Source: Isoetes taiwanensis (lineage: Eukaryota > Streptophyta > Lycopodiopsida > Isoetales > Isoetaceae). From it: a DNA stretch of 64,000 nucleotides. A program made the position numbers and the translations under genes. Shown in pieces: positions 46,139-55,649 of this stretch (its first letter is position 1; the number at the start of each line of letters is the position of its first letter). The stretch lies in the NCBI GenBank assembly GCA_021234155.1, contig JAJEKV010000079.1, positions 3,384,261 to 3,448,260 on the forward strand. Direction: 5' to 3'. The notes under the pieces are model-generated. The model made no database searches and had not been told where the DNA came from. It was given only the letters and a program-made list of their open reading frames with translations.

Positions 46139-46328
46139 TGGACTGTACAAGTTTTTGTATACTGTATATTGAGGTTTGCAAAATACTATAAGGTTTGAAG
46201 GAATGTACTTAATGGTGTTAATTTTGTACATGTATTGTAAGTTTTTAGGGGCTCTCGCTGCCCTACGTAACCCCCCGTGTGAATATGCACCCAAACCAAA
46301 GGGGGTTTGAGGGGGATTTTAATTTAAA

Positions 46329-46354
46329 TAAGTCGTATTTAATTAAAGTGGGAC
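46329..46354 (+). repeat. Left 26-bp terminal inverted repeat
   Basis: The sequence is an exact reverse complement of 58730-58755. It begins TAAGTCG and ends GTGGGAC on the plus strand. Similarity stops abruptly outside, and only GGGACTC-type echoes are seen inside. Confidence 0.75.
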
Positions 46355-46457
46355 TCATTCCATTCCCATTTTTTTTCGGAACCCGGTTAATTTACATAAA
46401 AAGTAGCACCCCGACCCGAAAACTATCCTTAATTCGAATTTTTGAATAAAACTCGAA

Positions 46458-47149
46458 TCAGAAAGCCGTGTCTTTAGATTTTTTTCCTGTGTTCATGAGT
46501 CGAGAACAAAAACAATGCAACTGAAACAAAGGAAATTCATTAAAGTTTGAAACTAAAGATCTAGTTGAAAATGAATTTTTATTAATAAATTGAGCAGATA
46601 CAATGTATTTTACATCTGGACTTGAGAGACCATGGCGGTCTTCTTTGTCACTACTGATTACATCATCTTGGTAGGTGGTCCACCTTAGGGGATTAACTTG
46701 TGGCTTCTTCATGCCGTCTGTAAGCCTTGGGGGCAACCCGAAGAGTGTGGAATGCCTCACGTGGAGGTGCCTCTGGAGCTACCGGGCCGACCCGTCCACC
46801 CCGACTTCTCCACTCGCCTCCCATGACCTTTCATCGAATATGCTCCATCCCCAACCTCCGTGGATGTTATGCAATGCTTGCAAGATGCCTTGAGCTTCTG
46901 GACTATCTCTTTGTTCTTCGCTTTGTTCTTTATCCCGAGGTGTAGCGAGCAACCTCTGAATTCGCGAGCAACCTTGTCCCAAAGGCGGGCAAGAGTGTAG
47001 CGTGTAGGGATGGGATGCGTGCGAGCGGTATTTCTTCCGCCTTGAGCTGGATGCGGTCGCTGGGGCGGTCTACGTGATGCCCGGCGGGATGCAATCTTTG
47101 GTGTCGGATGCGTGCCTAAACCACGGAGCAAGGAGAGTATGATTAACAA
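46458..47149 (-). pseudogene. Unrecognised minus-strand coding-like region
   Basis: Minus-strand frames contain WDKVAREFRGCSLHLGIKNK, then in another frame HNIHGGWGWSIFDERSWEAS, and finally NPLRWTTYQDDVISSDKEDR with HGLSSPDVKYIVSAQF. The composition is protein-like and the shifts are short. This could be a separate gene of the TIR element or a 3' part of the phosphatase gene, but the latter has its own stop at 47691-47693. No family is recognised. Confidence 0.35.
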
Positions 47150-47253
47150 TTCACGGTGCCATTAGTCAAAGCGAAGAAAAGAATGTTGAAATCAAATTAC
47201 AGCGGAGAACATTCATTCCATACAAGCGCATCCAATGGCGTGGGAAGTAGTGT

Positions 47254-47503
47254 CTTTTCGACTTCGCGAGTCGAGAAAGGCCCATAAAGAATCAAAGTAC
47301 AACCATTCTCATTAGAATATGGTTGCATCCAATCACCTGCGGAAGCATACAAATGCTTTTGTCAGCGAGACAACCGGCATGCCTTTTCGACTCGCGAGTC
47401 GAGAAAGTCAGAAACCCAATGTACAAGCATTATCATAATAGATTGTACAAGCATTTCATCAACACGACAAGCATGCCTTTTCGACTCGTGAGTCGAGAAA
47501 GGC
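47254..47503. repeat. Three copies of the TCTCGACTCGCGAGTCGAGA-type palindrome
   Basis: Near-perfect palindromes lie at 47254-47279, 47382-47407 and 47475-47503. All start CCTTTTCGAC or CTTTTCGAC and end GTCGAGAAAG. Spacers of 65-105 bp between them are weakly similar, each with a CAT/ACAAGCAT-like segment. Confidence 0.8.
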
Positions 47504-47690
47504 ATCAAAACTCAATATACAAGTATATTCATTACAAAATGGTCAATACATGTGTTCACGTTCGATTACAATATTCACACAATTTGACTATCAAAGCGGG
47601 GTCACTCTTCTTGTTCACCAAAGTATTTGTCGTCCATAGCTTTCACGATCGGCTTGCTGCTCTGGATCGGGTTCCGTGAGGCTCGGATAG

Positions 47691-50150
47691 TTAAGTAAGC
47701 ACATCGGCGACAAGAATGGCAAAGAGGATTCCGCCAAGGCAGACCGAGTCGAAGGACAACCACCTATCCGTCTCATATTCTTGGTCGATATGGCTTAGCA
47801 ATGATTGTATTTTTGCGGCGTTATGATAGCACTTGTAGGCGGAGTCGTCTATGACCGGCGTGTTGTGTTTGCCATAGTCCTGGAATTGCTCATAAACCCT
47901 GTCGACCTTTTCACCATTATAGGCTTCCCCTTTGTGATGGCTGGATCGAGGGTCCTTTACATGCTCGACCCTTTCGTTTCCCCAAAGCGAACTTGAACTT
48001 CAAAGCTGAAATGCCGAGAACACCAAGAACATTGACAATATTTTTCTTTGCCATACAAGACCATATGCCCGCCGAATCCCGTTTCGGGCACCATTCAATA
48101 ATTTCCTTAGCTCTAGGCCTCGGATACACTATTTTATGCTCTCATTTTTTCATTGGGATGCGAGGTGTTAATCTCGAGGGGCGTCTTTGTCGTGGTATCT
48201 GCGGCTAATACTCCATTGACGTCAAATATTACAAGCTTGGTGGGACCAGCTGGATCCCAGTTGGAGTTTGGCTCTGACCATATTTCCGGTTCATCGGGAT
48301 CCAAATGCGGGATCATTATCTTCTCCGGTCCTTTCTGGCTGTTAGCAGTGTCTCGCTCTGGATTGTCTTTGGGAAGTGCATTCTCCTCCTCGTGAAGTGA
48401 ACCGATGCTTTCCAATGACAATGATCCGGAGTCGTTGACACGGAATTCCCTGAAATGATGACATCATCGAGAAAAAGGAAGCGAGTTTTTCGATTTCATG
48501 AGTGAGAATGAAAAGAAAAAGGTATTGAAAGGAAGCGTTTTTCGACTTCGCGGTCGAGAAACACCGATAGAGCAAAGTAAACTCACCTCAATCTCAGGTT
48601 TTCAATAATGTTTTCGGCAGCATTCTGGTCCAAACCTTCGACATTCTCGTCTCCGTCAGCTTTGTCTCCCTCGTCCTCGTCGTCTTTACTGCTTCCATTT
48701 GTCTTCCTCCCCTTGAAATGCTCATGAAGCAGATCCAGGTATGACTGAATGGTTTCAACCATGTCCTTATTTCCAACCACGGATATAGGTTTCATTCCAA
48801 ACAGCATAGCCCCCTGAGAGAACAGGCCATTCATGTACCACTCACATACAATTTGATCTTCCTCGACCAAGCTGGTTATGAAGTACTTGATAACTCTTGG
48901 CCGGATAGGAATTCTATGTATAGGACCTGTCGCACCATCTTTCTTGACCTTGTCCATCGATGGAACATCCTCCATAATCTGCCCCCTTTCGGGGTTCCAT
49001 ACGCTCTTGAGAGATCATGAACTTGTCGAGATAATGATGCTCGCTAGACCACCACTTATCGGTCGACCGCCGATCTTGAAATCAAAACCAAAACTATGTT
49101 GGCAAAGCTTGGTGCCTTCGGCAAGCCAAGTCCGCACTCATGATCAAGTTAGGTATATGGAGTGCATGATCTTGTTGGTGAAGTTAATATCGGTTTGCCC
49201 ATTGGGGAGGCGGCGGTTGTTTGATTGCCCGGCATGCAAAAGACAAAAGCCGAAAGTATCCGGTCGGTCATGTCGGAACCGTCTTGTACCCTTGCTCTAT
49301 GTCGGCTTTGTCATAAAAAGGGTGGGGTCTTGATCATATTGATGGCAAATAGTGCCACGGGTCAGTGCAGTTCGGACCACCAAATCCCTTGTGTCCCAAA
49401 GTAACCAGAAATGGGGGAGCTATCGTGCGCCTTAAATGGGACCACCGAATCAAGCTTCCTTTTGAATTGCCATACTTGCGTTCGGGGAAAGGAAGGGTTT
49501 TAACGGATGCGCTTCAGCTTGGTGTTGATGTAGGGTTGACATAGGCGGTTCAATTCCTTCATGTCTTCCTCATCAAGGGCAGCCTTTTCCTTGTAATAAT
49601 CAAAATCATGGTATTCATTAGATGCAGCGTTGCGAACTTCCGTGATGCCTTCTTCTAACGCCACTTTGTCGCTTTGGGGCTGTGGCATAATCCTTTCGTC
49701 TGCATTTTAGAACTCTGGTCTTCCTTAGCGGGATTGTTCCCTCAAGATTTTGCCTTGTAGGTCAAAGCGTTTCTTTGTCGTGAGGCCACAGTATCCTCTT
49801 CATGAGCTGCTTGTCAAACAACTTGGGGTCCGGCTTTGCTTGGAAATTCTCCATTCTTTGTCCTTGACTTGCCTCTTGTCCATTGAGCCCATATGTGGGT
49901 CCATTTCTCCCGGACCGCCTCGATTGCTAGAATGAGGTCATATTGGTGCGAGAGAGACTCCTGCCTTTCCTTGGTGTTCTCTTCTTCTTCTCCTCTTCTT
50001 CCTCTCCCTCGTCATCTTCTGTCCCTCAGTGAGAACATATCGCATAGTTTCTCAAAGGTCTTCCACTTATCAGGGAGCCACTGTTTCCTTTAGGGCCGAG
50101 GACAACCCAATGCTTTCCCTTTGTTGCCTGGCGTGTATGATCTGGTCGAG
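47691..50150 (-). pseudogene. TIR-element gene ending in an FCP1-like HAD phosphatase domain
   Basis: The C-terminal domain is an FCP1/NLI-interacting-factor-like HAD phosphatase of the plant type. It has KLVIFDVNGVLAAD (motif I, with Asn at the second position, as in many plant members, about 48190-48245), YPRPRAKEIIEWC, then GIWSCMAKKNIVNVLGVLG (about 48015-48120), and DYGKHNTPVIDDSAYKCYHN (about 47825-47885). The stop TAA is at 47691-47693. The upstream exon (48975-48587) encodes PIRPRVIKYFITSLVEEDQI, GMKPISVVGNKDMVETIQSY and an acidic stretch. It is joined in frame to the phosphatase exon across an intron. Further upstream, to about 50.15 kb, frames contain INFTNKIMHSIY and NPSFPRTQVWQFKRK. 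Single-base shifts (near 48145-48150 and 47985) break the frame. The substrate is unknown; this class usually removes phosphate from proteins. Confidence 0.6.
48450..48586 (-). other. 137-bp spliceosomal intron containing a palindromic repeat
   Basis: On the minus strand the exon ends TTGAG|GTGAGT and the next begins CATTTCAG|GGAATTC. Joining across it keeps the reading frame (R-EFRVNDSGSLSLES). Inside are a good palindrome copy (48537-48563) and a degenerate one (48485-48515), both of the TTTCTCGAC...GTCGAAAAA type. Confidence 0.7.
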
Positions 50151-50234
50151 GGATAAGGGCTGCATTCGGACAATGTACCAATGTCGAGCATGAAAGTATC
50201 TACAAACACCGGAATAAGCGGTAAATAGTAGCCC

Positions 50235-50626
50235 GGGTTTTTCGATTTCGCGAGTCGAGAAAGTCCTGAATGTCTAATTTTCTTTTTACTTCTGCGGGTT
50301 TTTTCGACTTCTTGAGTCGAGAAAGCTCACATCCTTTGATTTTTACGTATTTACCACGGCTTTTCGATTTCGCGAGTGAAACCCCGATGATAATCGGCAA
50401 ATGTTAGGATGGCGGGCTTTTCGACTTCGCGGTCGAAAATCCCTGAATGTCTAATTTTCTTTTCGCGGCTAAGGGGTTTTCGACTTTCGCGAGTCGAAAG
50501 CTCTACATCCTTTGATTTTACGTATTTACCACGGCTTTCGATTTCGCGAGTCGAAACCCGATGATAATCGGCAAATGTTAGGATGGCGGGGCTTTCTCGA
50601 CTTCGCGAGTCGAAATCAGAAAAACG
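50235..50626. repeat. Duplicated about 185-bp unit with seven palindrome copies
   Basis: Palindromes of the TTTTCGATTTCGCGAGTCGA type occur near 50237, 50298, 50357, 50416, 50474, 50532 and 50590. The stretch from about 50262 to 50445 is repeated from about 50446 to 50626. Shared spacers are TGAATGTCTAATTTTCTTTT, CATCCTTTGATTTT plus ACGTATTTACCACGGC, and GATGATAATCGGCAAATGTT. The second unit differs largely by shortened homopolymers. Confidence 0.85.
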
Positions 50627-51104
50627 ACGAGAGAGTTATTTACCTTCGTGGGCGGCTTTTCGCTGCTATTGTGTTACGGCGTTGGCTAATGCTGGCCGGT
50701 TCGGTTCTTTGGCGTCTCCGTAGAAAGAACTCTGCACTCGCTTGGCATATCTATCCTTGATCGCTGCGGCACCTCCTCCTTCTCGTCTACGCAATACTTG
50801 AGCGCCCTCGAATCTTGACCCGTCTACAACCCGAGCGGACGTCTTTTCCCTTGGATCTTCCTCGGACTTCCGGTGAACAACTCACTGTCGATGCGCTAAA
50901 AGGTATGACATCCGGGGGCATTGGATGCAGCGGGATGTCGCACCATCGGGTTGAGAATCTCCGGCATGTGTCTTTGGATTAAATTCAATGGTTGAACAAG
51001 GCGGCATCTCCGTGCAAACCTTCGCCCGTCTAATGTCGGCGGCGGCTTGTGTGATATTCCCAGCGGATATCTTGAGCTAGGCGGCTCCATTTTTACGTGC
51101 CCCT

Positions 51105-51760
51105 CTACGTGAAATCCTGATCGATCATCACGGATCGAGGTTTGGGGACTTCGACCATATCTTCGTCTCCTTCCTCATCGATTCCTCCAGGTGTGGTGTC
51201 ATCTTCCCCATCTTTGTTTTTGGTGGACTTTTTTTGTGTATGAACCACAACTTCATTCCCCAACTGTAGAGTGTTGTAGAGTCTTGACCACGGTAGAAGT
51301 GAAGCTCCCCGTATTGAGCAGTTTTCCCGACGACTGCGGAAATCTCCATACCAAGCTCCACGGATGTTAGGGTTCCGGCCTCCTTCATCCCTTCGGATCC
51401 TTCCACCCAAGGTTACGACAATTTAAAAGCGCCGGCCTTTTTTGATTGCCCTTAGCCTTGCTCATGGAAGAGTGAGAATAATTTGAAGCTGCTAATTTTT
51501 TTGGTGCGATAGAACTTACTCTTACGGCGGTCCTCGACATGTAGTGTTAAATGCTTTGAATCGGCTTGGCGGAGGCGGAGAGCACAACACCGATTTTCTT
51601 GTACTTGTCTCAGGAGCTCTTCTTGTCCCTTTGGTGTAGAAAGCAGATCTTTCTCCTTCCCCTTGCCGATACCTCGACATACCACCAGAAATCTGCATTT
51701 GTTTCAAGAAGCTCGTCTCGGTCCCTCGATGCCGAAGAATGGAGTTGACCCGGTGATCAC
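51105..51760 (-). pseudogene. Unrecognised minus-strand coding-like region
   Basis: Minus-strand frames include ADFWWYVEVSARGRRKICFL, SSIAPKKLAASNYSHSSMSK and, after a shift, GRIRRDEGGRNPNIRGAWYG with RLYNTLQLGNEVVVHTQKKS and a Lys/Asp/Glu-rich tail. This may be upstream exons of the phosphatase gene at 47.7-50.15 kb, separated from it by the palindrome-rich 50.2-50.6-kb stretch. No family is recognised. Confidence 0.35.
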
Positions 51761-52839
51761 CGGTGAGTCAGAGGTGAATCTTTGCAAGATGAAAGGATGG
51801 ATCGAGTTAAGGTATTAGACAAAGAAAAACCTCGAGAGCTCACGGGGTGTTTGTCTTCTTCTTCTTCTTTGCATTTGGTAGAAGCATCCCCTCCGGCCTA
51901 AGCTTCTTGGGCCCGGAGTCATGTCTATATGCCCTCTCATCCTCTTCGGACCCCTCTGTAAATTAAGTTTCCTCCGCGGGTTGTGAGTTTTAGGACTGCA
52001 TGTAAAAAAGATCGGGCGTGTTCTTTAGTTTGAACTTAAGGACATGCAATCATTTATGAAAAGAAGCGGGCTAAGGGTGCGGCCGCGATTCGGCTTTAGC
52101 CCCGCCCAAACACTATTTCAAAATTTAATCACATCAAAGGGACTAAGTGGCGGGCGTAGTTTATCTTCCCTGCGGCATTGGGGACCTCGAGTTGGGGGAG
52201 CATCATTTGATAGCGACTTCGGAATGGAATGCCTGGCAGCGGTAAAAGGCGCTAACGGGCGCCTTGCATATGTGTTTTTTTCGACCCGCGGCGTCCTATT
52301 GCCAGCGATTGATTTGTCGATGAGCGCGGAGCTAAGGTAGGAAGCGGAGAGGAGCTACCGGAACCGCGGGGAACTCTACAACTGGGTGCCATGGAGCGGG
52401 GATGCGAGAATCGCTTGATGATACAAGTATTAGATCGCGAATACACTCTTGAAGAGACCGACCGGAAGAAGCAAAAGACTCTAGGTGAGGCTGCGGGATC
52501 CGTGTCTGATGGCCCAAAGGAATTGCTAGCGTGAAGAGGTGAGTTTGAGAGATGCCTATGTTATTTAAGCTTGTAGAACATGCGGTATGTGTTTAAATAA
52601 TGGAGCTGGCGATAAGCTCGGCCAGTTCATTGTTTCTTTGTCGAGCATTTTCAGCTTCGATAGATGATTTACTCTACGGGTTGAGAGATGCTCGGCAAAG
52701 GAAACAATGGATCGAGGGGTAAAAAACAGTTCCGTTTTAGGTGTGTTTTTCATGGGTGTTTTACTTGGAATGTTGTACATAGATGGGGGCTAGGACTAAG
52801 GCCGGGGAGATGCGGTTCAAATGCATCCTCTTGTAGTTA

Positions 52840-54062
52840 GTCGGGAGGGGCCTCCACCTGTCAGAACCACTCCTCTTGCAATATTCGAGGAAGATGGTTG
52901 AAGGAGAGTGGCTCGAGGGCAGGGCTAGAGGCACTTGGGACTAAAAGCGGGGAGAATAGAAAGTGCGGTACTTGTAGAGAATGCAAGCCTTGGCTTCCTC
53001 TACGTGGTTTCCACGTGGTTGGTTGTAGAGGCCTCCCACCGGTCAGAGCCCCTCCCCTCAAGCAATATTCGGCGAAGATGGTTCGAGAAGGAGAGTGACT
53101 CGGCGGGTGAGGCCAGCTGCTACCATACAGGGAGAATTGGTGGCTAAGGGATTCTCCGACTTGAGTCGAGAATGTTGGTAGCTACTGTCTACATTTCGAC
53201 TCGCAAGTCGAGAATGCCTTAACCATCGAGAACTCGGGTTAGTACACCGGAGTGGGTTGGTTAAGGCATTCCGACTTCGCGAGAATCTGCATCAAGCTCT
53301 ATGGTTTCCTATAGAGTGGTTTAGAGGCCCCATGTGGGGAGAATTGGGGCTAGAGGATTCTCGACTAGCGAGTCGAGAATGCTTGTCTATATTCTCGACT
53401 CGCAAAAGTCGAGAATGCCTTAACCATCGAGAACTCCGGGATGGTACACATGGAGTCCGGTTGGGTAAGGCATTCCGACTTCCTTGGCCGAGAATGCATC
53501 TGACAAGCTCTGTGGTTTCCCGTGGGTTGCTAAGAGTTGGCCTGAGGCAGTCAAAACAACTTCCCGCCAATGGAGGAAGATAGAAGGAGAGTTGTTAAGA
53601 TTGTCTGCGAGGCCAGCTCTAGAGTGCACTAGAGCTGGCCGTTTTTCTCGACTCACGCAGTCGGCGGCCAGCACCTGTCAGTTAGTCGCCGAGGCCTCCA
53701 CCCAATCGAGCCCATCCCTTCGCCAATATTCGGCGAAGATGGTTCGAAGGAGGCGGTCTTTGATTGGGTAGAGGCCATTGCGACCCACCACGAGAGAGGT
53801 GGGTTGCTAAGAGTTGGCTGCAGAGGGCGGTGAAAACCACTTCCCTTCGCCAATGTCAGGAAGATAGAAGGAGAGTGGTTAAAGGCTGTCTGCAGGCCAG
53901 CTCTAGAGTGCACTAGAGCTGCGTTTTTCGACTCACCAGTGAGGCGGCCGGCAACACCTCGGTGGTTAGTGTGGGGAGGCCTCCACCCGGTCGGAGCCGG
54001 TCCTCTTAGCCAATATTACCGATGAGCATGGTTGAAGGAGAGTGGCTCGAGGTGGGTGGAGG
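52840..54062. repeat. Degenerate repeats with CAATATTCGGCGAAGATGG core and palindromes
   Basis: A GAGGCCTCCACC...CAATATTCGGCGAAGATGG...GGAGAGTGGCTCGAG unit recurs near 52848, 53028, 53690 and 53975. A GGTTGCTAAGAGTTGG unit recurs near 53524 and 53811, each time followed by a GGCCAGCTCTAG hairpin. Palindromes of the TCTCGACTCGCGAGTCGAGA type lie near 53154, 53193, 53268, 53357, 53390 and 53467, with further ones near 54103, 54186 and 54240-54285. Copies differ by many one- to three-base indels. Confidence 0.75.
53611..53640. repeat. Perfect 12-bp-stem hairpin
   Basis: GGCCAGCTCTAG pairs with CTAGAGCTGGCC around the 6-nt loop AGTGCA. A second, nearly identical hairpin occurs near 53896-53923. 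Confidence 0.9.
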
Positions 54063-55344
54063 CACTACGGCTTTACACAAAGGGCCATTGGCGGGTATCA
54101 CATTCTCGACTCACAAGTCGAGAAGGCTGCTGGCGAGGGTTCTAAAGAATGTGAAGACATTGGGTAGCTGTGCAATCCCGAATCGCTGGTCGAGAATCCC
54201 TCAACCTAGCGGTCGAGTGTACACTCCCTCTTCTGCGCCTCGTGAGTCGAGAAGTTCTCGACTTCCTTGAGTCGAGAAGAAACTTTGTACTTCTGAATTT
54301 GTTGGCAAGCTGGCTATTCTCAACTTCGCCACTCCCTTCTGCATGTCTCTGCGGTGGATTTCTTTGTGAGTTAGAAATGGAGATTACGTGAAGCAATTCC
54401 TATTGCGAGTTCTTCTTTGGGAGAAAGACATTCCTAGTTATTTTTACGTTAATGCTCGCAATATCTTACTTCCTAACACCGGTCTCGATGATTTCTATCT
54501 CGGTTGCTTGCTACTACTCTAACCACTATTCTCACTTGTGCACGTACAATGTATTCAATTCAACCACAAGCAAGAAAAAGATAACAAAAACAGAAAACAA
54601 TACAAAATACAAAGATTAATGAGATTAATGAGAAAAGCAGAGAACAGTGGAGAACGAGTCTGAGAGAAACGGTGGAGAAACGGTCTGAGAAAAATGAGAT
54701 TAAAAAGGGTATGATATTACAAAAACATACACGGAAGATTTCTTTGGATGAGGAGGAGGCTTCGAGTTCGCTTCCATGTGGGTATAGTCGTTGGCAAAGC
54801 GTGAATAAGGATTTGTCGGGCTGTAAATTGTATCGAGGGATTAATAAGAGCCTCTAACAACGAGAATATAAGTAAAAATGCACTAAAGGACTTCTGAGAA
54901 AACTAAAAGCAGCACTAAAAGGGCCTCACTTTCTTCTCGGTAGTGCGCCGCTCGAACAATGAATCTAGCGAGAACCGGTATTTGGAAGCGTCGATCCGTC
55001 GACCAAAGGCTTTGTCATAAGATGGCCTTGGAATCGCTTCGGTTCGATCGATCGCTGATCGGTAAAAGCGAGCGCCCTAAGGAAACGAGGGGAGGAAGAG
55101 TGTGATCGAGAAAGCGAGGGGAGGAAGAATGGTGGGGGAGAGGAAGAGGGTGCGGTTAATTACGGCTGCACCCTCGAACCTCGTAAAAGTGCAATAATAA
55201 AAACCATTGTCGCGTGTGGGCCATGCCCTCCATGGCATGGCGGTCGCGGATTCTTGACATGGCCCGCGGTTTTGACCTACGAAAAGGCCGCGTGGCCATG
55301 ACAAAATATGAAAAGGGTAGGTTATATGTTTATATATGTTATCT

Positions 55345-55560
55345 TATGTATTTAATAAGGTTTCAATGGTTGTATTTAATATGGTTTCAATGGTTGTATT
55401 TAATATGGTTTCAATGGTTACAATGTTTACATATGGTTTAGAATGAGTGTGGTTGTATGCTTTAATATGGTTATATGATTTTTAGTTAATATGGTTGTAT
55501 GATTTTAGTTAATATGGTTGTATGATTTAATATGATTATATTTAATATGTTTGTATGGTT
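55345..55560. repeat. AT-rich tandem repeats (GGTTTCAATGGTTGTATTTAAT type)
   Basis: Three units of about 26 bp containing TATTTAATATGGTTTCAATG lie at 55357-55420. A second set of about 28-bp units containing TTAATATGGTTGTATGATTT lies at 55465-55540. They precede the transposase-like relic. Confidence 0.85.
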
Positions 55561-55649
55561 TTATATGGTTCATATGGTCATATTTGTGGTGTTTGGGGCT
55601 ATATGGTTTTAATGTGAGCTTTTTCATTCGGGGAGCATGTGAGATGAGT

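Noticed and set aside
46240-46328. G-rich/C-rich sequence next to the left terminal repeat as the end of the Rep-like element
   Set aside because: Only loose complementarity is visible and no partner end was found near 44.5-45.2 kb.
50235-50626. CRISPR-like array (regular palindromic repeats with spacers)
   Set aside because: The spacers themselves are duplicated, the repeats vary, no cas genes are present and the context is a plant transposon.
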